Below, piece after piece: positions 1-10,310 of a DNA stretch of 64,000 nt. The translations under genes were made by a program, and so were the position numbers. This DNA comes from Argentina anserina (lineage: Eukaryota; Streptophyta; Magnoliopsida; Rosales; Rosaceae), in assembly GCF_933775445.1 (NCBI RefSeq), contig NW_026089461.1, positions 83,789 to 147,788 on the forward strand, written 5' to 3'. Position 1 is the stretch's first letter; each line of letters starts with the position of its first letter. The notes beneath the pieces were generated by a model. It was not told where the DNA came from. It saw only the letters and a list, made by a program, of their open reading frames with translations, and searched no databases.

Positions 1-1650
1 TTTCTCGTTTGAGTATTTTTCTGTAAGGCTTTCTGATGCGAGTTTCTATTGAGTTTGAGAGTTTTGCAAGTGTAGGAGTGTGTTTCTTTCAAACTGAGTA
101 TCTTTACATCGTTTGCGTATCTTTACTATTCCAATTGTGTATCTTTACATCGTTTGCGTATCTTTACTATTCCAATTGTCTATCTTTTCATTTCTCGTTT
201 GAGTATCTTTCTGTAAGGCTTTCTGATGCGAGTTTCTATTGAATTTGAGAGTTTTGCAAGTGTGGGAGTGTGTTTCCTTCAAACTGAGTATCTTTACATC
301 GTTTGCGTATCTTTACTATTCCAATTGTGTATCTTTACATCGTTTGCGTATCTTTACTATTCCAATTGTGTATCTTTTCATTTCTCGTTTGAGTATCTTT
401 CTGTAAGGCTTCTGATGCGAGTTTCTATTGTATTTGAGAGTTTTGCAAGTGTGGGAGTGTGTTTCTTTCAAACTGTGTATCTTTACATCGTTTGCGTATC
501 TTTACTATTCCAATTGTGTATCTTTTCATTTCTCGTTTGAGTATCTTTCTGTAAGGCTTCTGATGCGAGTTTCTATTGTATTTGAGAGTTTTGCAAGTGT
601 GGGAGTGTGTTTCTTTCAAACTGTGTATCTTTACATCGTTTGCGTATCTTTACTATTCCAATTGTGTATCTTTTCATTTCTCGTTTGAGTATCTTTCTGT
701 AAGGCTTCTGATGCGAGTTTCTATTGTATTTGAGAGTTTTGCAAGTGTGGGAGTGTGTTTCTTTCAAACTGTGTATCTTTACATCGTTTGCGTATCTTTA
801 CTATTCCAATTGTGTATCTTTTCATTTCTCGTTTGAGTATCTTTCTGTAAGCCTTCTGATGCGAGTTTCTATTGTATTTGAGAGTTTTGCAAGTGTGGGA
901 GTGTGTTTCTTTCAAACTGAGTATCTTTACATCGTTTGCGTATCTTTACTATTCCAATTGTGTATCTTTTCATTTCTCGTTTGAGTATCTTTCTATAAGG
1001 CTTTCTGATGCGAGTTTCTATTGAATTTGAGAGTTTTGCAAGTGTGGGAGTGTGTTTCTTTCAAACTGAGTATCTTTACATCGTTTGCGTATCTTTACTA
1101 TTCCAATTGTGTATCTTTACATCGTTTGCGTATCTTTACTATTCCAATTGTGTATCTTTACAATTCCAATTGAGTATCTTTTCATTTCTCGTTTGAGTAT
1201 CTTTCTGTAAGGCTTTCTGATGCGAGTTTCTATTGTATTTGAGAGTTTTGCAAGTGTGGGAGTGTGTTTCTTTCAAACTGAGTATCTTTACATCGTTTGC
1301 GTATCTTTACTATTCCAATTGTGTATCTTTTCATTTCTCGTTTGAGTATCTTTCTGTAAGGCTTCTGATGCGAGTTTCTATTGAATTTGAGAGTTTTGCA
1401 AGTGTGGGAGTGTGTTTCTTTCAAACTGAGTATCTTTACATCGTTTGCGTATCTTTACTATTCCAATTGTGTATCTTTTCATTTCTCGTTTGAGTATCTT
1501 TCTGTAAGGCTTCAGATGCGAGTTTCTATTGTATTTGAGAGTTTTGCAAGTGTGGGAGTGTGTTTTTTTCAAACTGAGTATCTTTACATCGTTTGCGTAT
1601 CTTTACTATTCCAATTGTGTATCTTTTCATTTCTCGTTTGAGTATCTTTC
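1..1650. repeat. Satellite array, left segment (truncated by window start)
   Basis: These are tandem monomers of the modular GTATCTTT satellite. The window opens inside module F of a monomer. A run of five 148-149-bp monomers lies at about 400-1000, flanked by 189/190-bp monomers. A private form of module L ending CAAACTGTG instead of CAAACTGAG recurs in three consecutive 148-bp monomers (ends near 477, 625 and 773), so these are very recent local copies. One monomer carries an extra 22-bp half-module at 1152-1173. The segment ends in GTATCTTTC at 1642-1650, inside module L, where the LTR interrupts it. Open frames here are repeat by-products and no gene is supported. Confidence 0.97.
1646..1650. 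repeat. Target-site duplication, left copy (CTTTC)
   Basis: The five bases CTTTC directly before the TG of the inserted element are repeated exactly after its terminal CA at 3845-3849. A 5-bp duplication is the usual length for LTR-retrotransposon integrase. The target is the GTATCTTTCTGTAAGG stretch of satellite module L. Confidence 0.9.
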
Positions 1651-2015
1651 TGATCGGTTCGATTACTCGAGATCAATATTAACCCTGTAAGCATCGTTAG
1701 TAGTATAAAGCAAGAGGGTATCGTTCACAAACCGGGGATCCAACCAGGGTAAAGAATCACAAACATTTAACAACGAAATCATAAGAGATATAAAGATTTG
1801 AGATATATTTTGGATCAAACATAAAATAAACCTAAACTAATATATACATGTGATCAACCAACCAACACATAAGAAATTACCAAACAAATAACATAAGAAC
1901 AAAGGTAACAAAATCTACTCTCAATCTTGTTCATGCCGTAAGTATCATAGTTCATCTTAAATTCGATGATGCATCAAGTTCCTACTTGGTTCCTAATACA
2001 TAGATATTATTGAGC

Positions 2016-2230
2016 TCAACTACTTGTCTTGCTACGAAATCTAACATACCAATTCATCATGCAATTACGTATCACAAAGAGAAATCAATATGTTTAAAGC
2101 ACTTATCCAATGTCGAACTTAAGATCATAATCGGTGGAGGAACACAAAGGGGACAAACAATTAATCAACTACTTGTATCAAAATTGTTTTTAACTTTGAA
2201 TGATTAACATATGCGACATCAACTACTTGT
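2016..2230. repeat. Three copies of TCAACTACTTGT in the presumed R/U5
   Basis: The 12-mer TCAACTACTTGT occurs exactly at 2016-2027, 2165-2176 and 2219-2230. On the presumed transcribed (minus) strand it reads ACAAGTAGTTGA. The copies are not in tandem, and two are followed by CTT. The function is unknown. They may be remnants of an internal duplication or a repeated binding site in the leader RNA. Confidence 0.7.
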
Positions 2231-2684
2231 CTTAATCACACATGCAATATAAGAACACACCGAAAATGAATTAAGAACATAAATAAACAGAAACTCATGG
2301 CATAAAACCTAAAATCATTGAATAAAAATCGAAAACCTTAATTCATCATGTCATTCAAAAATTACAAATATCTCATAGACAAGAATAAAAATAACTTTAA
2401 CAAAACCTAAACATGAATCATCCAAGAACAAGAACATAAAAACCCGAAAACTAAACATGAAGATCAAAGAGTTACACTTTATAATTCTCCTCCCAAGGTT
2501 CCTTACAGAGGTAGCACGAGATCTTCAAGAGTATGGTATCCTAGGCTCCCAAGCTTTGGACAGAAAATATGATGAAGGGTGGTGAATTCGGATTCTATGA
2601 TGCTTGGTGAATGAAAGTGTTTGGGCAGAGCTTTGGCAAGTCTTGTGAGCAAGGTTGATGATCATTTTATGTGGAAATGAGGTG

Positions 2685-2694
2685 CTATATATAG
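2685..2694 (-). promoter_or_regulatory. TATA-like box of the LTR
   Basis: CTATATATAG is a perfect palindrome, so the motif does not itself fix the strand. Minus is preferred because the stretch after it on that strand is pyrimidine-rich and followed by a long T-rich tract, as in a plant R/U5 leader. The other direction leads into the part holding degenerate enhancer-like duplications, as in U3. Transcription would then begin about 25-35 bp downstream, near 2655-2665. There is no direct evidence of activity. Confidence 0.55.
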
Positions 2695-2796
2695 AGGAAT
2701 AAACCCAAGGGAGGATGGCCACAAAGTCCACAAAGTTGAAACCAAATTGGTTGAGGTTTCCTAGATTCGGCAGATCTGACCTTTATCCCTTGTTGT

Positions 2797-2935
2797 GGCC
2801 ATAACTTTCTCTAGAAAATAGATATTAAGATGATTCCAACTGGCAATTTCAACTAGACTTCCGTGGCTTTTCATCCATATATCATGCACTTTCTCAATCA
2901 TTCTGAGCTGTCCAGGGGAGCTCGTCAAAGTTGGA
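2797..2935. repeat. Degenerate direct repeat in LTR U3, copy 1
   Basis: This stretch aligns by eye with 3343-3480 over almost equal length. Shared landmarks in the same order are a GGCCATA/GGTCATA start, GATATTAAGAT/GATATTGATTT, TGATTCCAA, AACTAGACT, ATCCATAT, and the well-conserved TCCAGGGGAGC followed by AAGTTGGA. Identity is clearly incomplete, so the duplication is old. It probably predates this insertion and is part of the family's U3. Confidence 0.7.
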
Positions 2936-3098
2936 TGATCTGCAGTGCCAGAATTCTGATTTCTATAAGGATTGCATATCTTTTGCATTAATTGCATATC
3001 TTCTTCCTCCTTTAATGCTGATTTCTTTTGCACAAATTTCTTCCTTTGAATTAGGGAGGCAGCAAAAGTCTTAATTGTTGCAGCCATGTTTGATTTTT

Positions 3099-3186
3099 CT
3101 TACCTCTCCTCATTAAATTTGCTACATGCCTTCTTTGACTTTCTTGCCTCTTCTCATTTAATTTGCTGCATGCCTTATTTGACATT
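3099..3186. repeat. Imperfect 44-bp tandem duplication in LTR U3
   Basis: The units at 3099-3142 and 3143-3186 share the order CTT-CCTCT-CTCATT-AATTTGCT-CATGCCTT-TTTGAC, with a handful of substitutions between them. They lie between the two copies of the larger degenerate U3 repeat. Tandem duplications are common in LTR U3 regions and can act as enhancer units. That role is inference here. Confidence 0.8.
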
Positions 3187-3342
3187 CTTTGGTGCAGGGA
3201 ATTTATGGATATTCTGATACATATTTGTTCTCTATATGCAGGAGGAACAAAGTCCCAAGTTTCCCTCATAGCCCTTGGATCAAAAGCAAATCAATGGCTG
3301 AGATAATTTCATCGAGCTCACTGGACCTCCGAGTAATGATTC

Positions 3343-3480
3343 GGTCATATCTCCCTGTAGGAATAAGATATTGATTTGATTCCAAATCCTACAGAAACTA
3401 GACTCAAAATCCTTTTTATCCATATAAGGTACGTCTTCTTACGCAATCGGAGCTATCCAGGGGAGCCCATCGAAGTTGGA
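3343..3480. repeat. Degenerate direct repeat in LTR U3, copy 2
   Basis: This is the partner of 2797-2935, about 546 bp away. It keeps TGATTCCAA, AACTAGACT, ATCCATATA, AGCTATCCAGGGGAGCC and AAGTTGGA in the same order. Together the two copies suggest the U3 grew by internal duplication. Confidence 0.7.
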
Positions 3481-3844
3481 CTACAAATCTTGACAGCATT
3501 TTCATTCTTGCATGGATTGGGCTTTTAAGTGTATCTTCTTCTCTTTCCTTGTGGAACTAGGATTGCTTTCCTTCTCCAACATGGATTTGTATTTCCTAAT
3601 AAGAATAAGTATGTTAGAAACAAAGAAATACGAAAGGATGAATCCTACTCGAACAAGGAATCATATCTCAACAAGGATTATTAACACTTAGCACGATTTC
3701 ATCATCAATTCACTCATAATTGATATAAGCTCTACCTAGACACTTATTCTTACAAAAGAAATTAAAACATACTAAATAAGAGGTAACAAAGAGTAAGAAT
3801 AGGGCATAATCACATTAAGAACGTCACACTTTATGCTCCTATCA

Positions 3845-3849
3845 CTTTC
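3845..3849. repeat. Target-site duplication, right copy (CTTTC)
   Basis: This is an exact match to 1646-1650, immediately after the terminal CA of the LTR. Satellite module L resumes at 3850 with TGTAAGGCTTTCTG. Joining 1650 to 3850 gives an intact module L. Confidence 0.9.
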
Positions 3850-4602
3850 TGTAAGGCTTTCTGATGCGAGTTTCTATTGAATTTGAGAGTTTTGCAAGTG
3901 TGGGAGTGTGTTTCTTTCAAACTGAGTATCTTTACATCGTTTGCGTATCTTTACTATTCCAATTGTGTATCTTTACATCGTTTGCGTATCTTTACTATTC
4001 CAATTGTGTATCTTTTCATTTCTCGTTTGAGTATCTTTCGGTAAGGCTTCTGATGCGAGTTTCTATTGTATTTGAGAGTTTTGCAAGTGTGGGAGTGTGT
4101 TTCTTTCAAACTGAGTATCTTTACATCGTTTGCGTATCTTTACTATTCCAATTGTGTATCTTTTTATTTCTCGTTTGAGTATCTTTCTGTAAGGCTTTCT
4201 GATGTGAGTTTCTATTGAGTTTGAGAGTTTTGCAAGTGTAGGAGTGTGTTTCTTTCAAACTGAGTATCTTTACATCGTTTGCGTATCTTTACTATTCCAA
4301 TTGTGTATCTTTACATCGTTTGGGTATCTTTACTATTCCAATTGTGTATCTTTTCATTTCTCGTTTGAGTATCTTTCTGTAAGGCTTTCTGATGCGAGTT
4401 TCTATTGAATTTGAGAGTTTTGCAAGTGTGGGAGTGTGTTTCTTTCAAACTGAGTATCTTTACATCGTTTGCGTATCTTTACTATACCAATTGTGTATCT
4501 TTTCATTTCTCGTTTGAGTATCTTTCTGTAAGGCTTTCTGATGCGAGTTTCTATTGAATTTGAGAGTTTTGCAAGTGTGGGAGTGTGTTTCTTTCAAACT
4601 GA

Positions 4603-7600
4603 GTATCTTTACATCGTTTGTGTATCTTTACTATTCCAATTGTGTGTCTTTTCATTTCTCGTTTGAGTATCTTTCTGTAAGGCTTTCTGATGCGAGTCTC
4701 TATTGAATTTGAGAGTTTTGCAAGTGTGGGAGTGTGTTTCTTTCAAACTGAGTATCTTTACATCGTTTGCGTATCTTTACTATTCCAATTGTGTATCTTT
4801 ACATCGTTTGCGTATCTTTACTATTCCAATTGTGTATCTTTTCATTTCTTGTTTGAGTATCTTTCTGTAAGGCTTTCTGATGCGAGTTTCTATTGTATTT
4901 GAGAGTTTTGCAAGTGTGGGAGTGTGTTTCTTTCAAACTGAGTATCTTTACATCGTTTGCGTATCTTTACTATTCCAATTGTGTATCTTTTCATTTCTCG
5001 TTTGAGTATCTTTCTGTAAGTCTTCTGATGCGAGTTTCTATTGTATTTGAGAGTTTTGCAAGTGTGGGAGTGTGTTTCTTTCAATCTGAGTATCTTTACA
5101 TCGTTTGTGTATCTTTACTATTCCAATTGTGTGTCTTTTCATTTCTCCTTTGAGTATCTTTCTGTAAGGCTTTCTGATGCGAGTCTCTATTGAATTTGAG
5201 AGTTTTGCAATTGTGGGAGTGTGTTTCTTTCAAACTGAGTATCTTTACATCGTTTGCGTATCTTTACTATTCCAATTGTGTATCTTTACATCGTTTGCAT
5301 ATCTTTACTATTGCAATTGTGTATCTTTTAATTTCTCGTTTGAGTATCTTTCTGTAAGGCTTCTGATGCGAGTTTCTATTGTATTTGAGAGTTTTGCAAG
5401 TGTGGGAGTGTGTTTCTTTCAATCTGAGTATCTTTACATCGTTTGTGTATCTTTACTATTCCAATTGTGTGTCTTTTCATTTCTCGTTTGAGTATCTTTC
5501 TGTAAGGCTTTCTGATGCGAGTCTCTATTGAATTTGAGAGTTTTGCAAGTGTGGGAGTGTGTTTCTTTCAAACTGAGTATCTTTACATCGTTTGCGTATC
5601 TTTACTATTCCAATTGTGTATCTTTACATCGTTTGCGTATCTTTACTATTGCAATTGTGTATCTTTTAATTTCTCGTTTGAGTATCTTTCTGTAAGGCTT
5701 CTGATGCGAGTTTCTATTGTATTTGAGAGTTTTGCAAGTGTGGGAGTGTGTTTCTTTCAATCTGAGTATCTTTACATCGTTTGTGTATCTTTCCATTTCT
5801 TGTTTGAGTATCTTTTTGTAAGGATTTCTGATGCGAGTTTCTATTGAATTTGAGAGTTTTGCAAGTGTGGGAGTGTGTTTCTTTCAAACTGAGTATCTTT
5901 ACATCGTTTGCGTATCTTTACTATTCCAATTGTGTATCTTTTCATTTCTCGTTTGAGTATCTTTCTGTAAGGCTTCTGATGCGAGTTTCTATTGTATTTG
6001 AGAGTTTTGCAAGTGTGGGAGTGTGTTTATTTCAAACTGAGTATCTTTACATCGTTTGCGTATCTTTACTATTCTAATTGTGTATCTTTTCCTTTCTCGT
6101 TTCAGTATCTTTCTGTAAGGCTTTCTGATGCGAGTTTCTATTGAATTTGAGAGTTTTGCAAGTGTGGGAGTGTGTTTCTTTCAAACTGAGTATCTTTACA
6201 TCGTTTGCGTATCCTTACTATTTCAATTGTGTATCTTTACATCGTTTGCGTATCTTTAAAATTCCAATTGAGTATCTTTTCATTTCTCGTTTGAGTATCT
6301 TTCTGTAAGGCTTCTGATGCGAGTTTCTATTGTATTTGAGAGTTTTGCAAGTGTGGGAGTGTGTTTCTTTCAAACTGAGTATCTTTACATCGTTTGCGTA
6401 TCTTTACTATTCCAATTGTGTATCTTTACATCGTTTGCGTATCTTTACTATTCCAATTGAGTATCTTTTCATTTCTCGTTTGAGTATCTTTACTATTCTA
6501 ATTGTGTATTTTTACATCGTTTGTGTATCTTTACTATTCCAATTGTGTATCTTTTCATTTCTCGTTTGAGTATCTTTCTGTAAGGCTTTCTGATGCGAGT
6601 TTCTATTGAATTTGAGAGTTTTGCAAGTGTGGGAGTGTGTTTCTTTCAAACTGAGTATCTTTACATCGTTTGCGTATCTTTACTATTCCAATTGTGTATC
6701 TTTACATCGTTTGCGTATCTTTACTATTCCAATTGTGTATCTTTTCATTTCTCGTTTGAGTATCTTTCTGTAAGGCTTTCTGATGCGAGTTTCTATTGAA
6801 TTTGAGAGTTTTGCAAGTGTGGGAGTGTGTTTCTTTCAAACTGAGTATCTTTACATCGTTTGCGTATCTTTACTATTCCAATTGTGTATCTTTTCATTTC
6901 TCGTTTGAGTATCTTTCTGTAAGGCTTCTGATCCGAGTTTCTATTGTATTTGAGAGTTTTGCAAGTGTGGGAGTGTGTTTCTTTCAAACTGAGTATCTTT
7001 ACATCGTTTGCGTATCTTTACTATTCCAATTGTGTATCTTTACATCGTTTGCATATCTTTACTATTCCAATTGAGTATCTTTTCATTTCTCGTTTGAGTA
7101 TCTTTACTATTCCAATTGTGTATTTTTACATCGTTTGTGTATCTTTACTATTCCAATTGTGTATCTTTTCATTTCTCGTTTGAGTATCTTTCTGTAAGGC
7201 TTTCTGATGCGAGTTTCTATTGAATTTGAGAGTTTTGCAAGTGTGGGAGTGTGTTTCTTTCAAACTGAGTATCTTTACATCGTTTGCGTATCTTTACTAT
7301 TCCAATTGAGTATCTTTTCATTTCTCGTTTGAGTATCTTTACTATTCCAATTGTGTATTTTTACATCGTTTGTGTATCTTTACTATTCCAATTGTGTATC
7401 TTTTCATTTCTCGTTTGAGTATCTTTCTGTAAGGCTTTCTGATGCGAGTTTCTATTGAATTTGAGAGTTTTGCAAGTGTGGGAGTGTGTTTCTTTCAAAC
7501 TGAGTATCTTTACATCGTTTGAGTATCTTTACTATTCCAATTGTGTATCTTTTCATTTCTCGTTTGAGTTTCTTTCTGTAAGGCTTCTGATGCGAGTTTC

Positions 7601-10310
7601 TATTGTATTTGAGAGTTTTGCAAGTGTGGGAGTGTGTTTCTTTCAATCTAAGTATCTTTACATCGTTTGTGTATCTTTACTATTCCAATTGTGTGTCTTT
7701 TCATTTCTCGTTTGAGTATCTTTCTGTAAGGCTTTCTGATGCGAGTCTCTATTGAATTTGAGAGTTTTGCAAGTGTGGGAGTGTGTTTCTTTCAATCTAA
7801 GTATCTTTACATCGTTTGTGTATCTTTACTATTCCAATTGTGTGTCTTTTCATTTCTCGTTGAGTATCTTTCTGTAAGGCTTTCTGATGCGAGTCTCTAT
7901 TGAATTTGAGAGTTTTGCAAGTGTGGGAGTGTGTTTCTTTCAAACTGAGTATCTTTACATCGTTTGCGTATCTTTACTATTCCAATTGTGTATCTTTACA
8001 TCGTTTGCGTATCTTTACTATTCCAATTGTGTATATTTTCATTTCTCGTTTGAGTATCTTTCTGTAAGGCTTCTGATGCGAGTTTCTATTGTATTTGAGA
8101 GTTTTGCAAGTGTGGGAGTGTGTTTCTTTCAATCTAAGTATCTTTACATCGTTTGTGTATCTTTACTATTCCAATTGTGTGTCTGTTCATTTCTCGTTTG
8201 AGTATCTTTCTGTAAGGCTTTCTGATGCGAGTCTCTATTGAATTTGAGAGTTTTGCAAGTGTGGGAGTGTGTTTCTTTCAAACTGAGTATCTTTACATCG
8301 TTTGCGTATCTTTACTATTCCAATTGTGTATCTTTACATCGTTTGCGTCTCTTTACTATTCCAATTGTGTATCTTTTCATTTCTTGTTTGAGTATCTTTC
8401 TGTAAGGCTTTCTGATGCGAGTTTCTATTGTATTTGAGAGTTTTGCAAGTGTGGGAGTGTGTTTCTTTCAAACTGAGTATCGTTACATCGTTTGCGTATC
8501 TTTACTATTCCAATTGTGTATCTTTTCATTTCTCGTTTGAGTATCTTTCTGTAAGGCTTCTGATGCGAGTGTCTATTGTATTTGAGAGTTTTGCAAGTGT
8601 GGGAGTGTGTTTCTTTCAAACTGAGTATCTTTACATCATTTGCGTATCTTTACTATTCCAATTGTGTATCTTTTAATTTCTCGTTTGAGTATCTTTCTGT
8701 AAGGCTTCTGATGCGAGTTTCTATTGTATTTGAGAGTTTTGCAAGTGTGGGAGTGTGTTTCTTTCAATCTGAGTATCTTTACATCGTTTGCGTATCTTTA
8801 CTATTCCAATTGTGTATCTTTACTTCGTTTGCGTATCTTTACTATTCCAATTGAGTATCTTTTCATTTCTCGTTTGAGTATCTTTCTGTAAGGCTTCTGA
8901 TGCGAGTTTCTATTGTATTTGAGAGTTTTGCAAGTGTGGGAGTGTGTTTCTTTCAAACTGAGTATCTTTACATCGTTTGCGTATCTTTACTATTCCAATT
9001 GTGTATCTTTACTTCGTTTGCGTATCTTTACTATTCCAATTGAGTATCTTTTCATTTCTCGTTTGAGTATCTTTCTGTAAGGCTTCTGATGCGAGTTTCT
9101 ATTGTATTTGAGAGTTTTGCAAGTGTGGGAGTGTGTTTCTTTCGAACTGAGTATCTTTACATCGTTTGCGTATCTTTACTATTCCAATTGCGTATCTTTA
9201 CATCGTTTCCGTATCTTTACTATTCCAATTGTGTATCTTTACATCGTTTGCGTATCTTTACTATTCCAATTGTGTATCTTTTAATTTCTCGTTTGAGTAT
9301 CTTTCTGTAAGGCTTTCTGATGCGAGTTTCTATTGTATTTGAGAGTTTTGCGAGTGTGGGAGTGTGTTTCTTTCAATCTGAGTATCTTTACATCGTTTGC
9401 GTATCTTTACTATTCCAATTGTGTATCTTTACATCGTTTGCGTATCTTTACTATTCCAATTGTGTATCTTTTCATTTCTCGTTTGAGTATCTTTCTGTAA
9501 GGCTTCTGATGCGAGTTTCTATTGTATTTGAGAGTTTTGCAAGTGTGGGAGTGTGTTTCTTTCAAACTGAGTATCTTTACATCGTTTGCGTATCTTTACT
9601 ATTCCAATTGTGTATCTTTACATCGTTTGCGTATCTTTACTATTCCAATTGAGTATCTTTTCATTTCTCGTTTGAGTATCTTTACTATTCCAATTGTGTA
9701 TTTTTACATCGTTTGTGTATCTTTACTATTCCAATTGTGTATCTTTTCATTTCTCGTTTGAGTATCTTTCTGTAAGGCTTTCTGATGCGAGTTTCTATTG
9801 AATTTGAGAGTTTTGCAAGTGTGGGAGTGTGTTTCTTTCAAACTGAGTATCTTTACATCGTTTGCGTATCTTTACTATTCCAATTGTGTATCTTTACATC
9901 GTTTGCGTATCTTTACTATTCCAATTGAGTATCTTTTCATTTCTCGTTTGAGTATCTTTACTATTCCAATTGTGTATTTTTACATCGTTTGTGTATCTTT
10001 ACTATTCCAATTGTGTATCTTTTCATTTCTCGTTTGAGTATCTTTCTGTAAGGCTTTCTGATGCGAGTTTCTATTGAATTTGAGAGTTTTGCAAGTGTGG
10101 GAGTGTGTTTCTTTCAAACTGAGTATCTTTACATCGTTTGCGTATCTTTACTATTCCAATTGTGTATCTTTTCATTTCTCGTTTGAGTTTCTTTCTGTAA
10201 GGCTTCTGATGCGAGTTTCTATTGTATTTGAGAGTTTTGCAAGTGTGGGAGTGTGTTTCTTTCAATCTAAGTATCTTTACATCGTTTGTGTATCTTTACT
10301 ATTCTAATTG
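4603..10310. repeat. Segmental duplication, copy 1 (5.7 kb; partner at 21452-27159)
   Basis: Monomer order and private variants match 21452-27159 at a constant offset of 16,849 bp. I noticed only about 15 single-base differences over the length (for example AAGTCTTCTG near 5030 against AAGGCTTCTG, and a GCAATTGTGGG here that is GCAAGTGTGGG in the partner). Shared rare features include a monomer lacking a 22-bp half-module near 5780 and a TTTCCTTTCTCGTTTCAG module F near 6090. Edges are placed where variants stop agreeing and are good to about 50 bp. Confidence 0.88.

Larger units (their letters stand above)
1651..3844 (-). mobile_element. Solo LTR of a plant LTR retrotransposon, 2,194 bp
   Basis: The insert starts TGATCGG and ends CCTATCA, so the ends are TG...CA with a short imperfect inverted repeat (TGATCGG against TGATAGG). 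It is flanked by a perfect 5-bp duplication CTTTC. No second copy of the terminal sequence, primer-binding site, polypurine tract, gag or polymerase frame is visible inside. The simplest reading is one LTR left by recombination between two LTRs. I read it on the minus strand: U3 from 3844 to about 2660, TATA-like box at 2694-2685, then a T-rich R/U5 of about 1 kb to 1651. The minus-strand 5' end TGATAGGAGC resembles LTR starts I associate with plant elements, but I cannot assign Copia or Gypsy lineage. Short open frames inside (108 codons on minus at 2761-3087, and 60-72 codons elsewhere) resemble no protein I know. A short non-autonomous element is a less likely alternative. Confidence 0.85.

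Noticed and set aside
425..619. Recurring 64-codon minus-strand frame encoding a basic peptide
   Set aside because: It recurs at about every 148-bp monomer and begins and ends at fixed places in module L. It is a shadow of the repeat, with no promoter or distinct context.
2010..2207. 65-codon plus-strand frame in the insert
   Set aside because: It is short, lies in the presumed R/U5 opposite to the inferred transcription, contains two of the repeated 12-mers and has no recognisable domain.
2761..3087. 108-codon minus-strand frame in the insert
   Set aside because: It lies in the presumed U3 of the LTR, overlaps the degenerate direct repeat, and resembles no gag, protease, integrase or other domain I know.
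1651..3844. DNA transposon or Helitron
   Set aside because: The 5-bp target duplication and TG...CA ends fit LTR elements. Terminal inverted similarity is only about 7 bp, and there is no CTRR end or AT dinucleotide target as in Helitrons.
1651..3844. Complete small element (TRIM) with two short LTRs
   Set aside because: I found no copy of the terminal sequence at the opposite end. The ACACTTTAT match near 2473 and 3827 is too short and wrongly placed to define paired LTRs.
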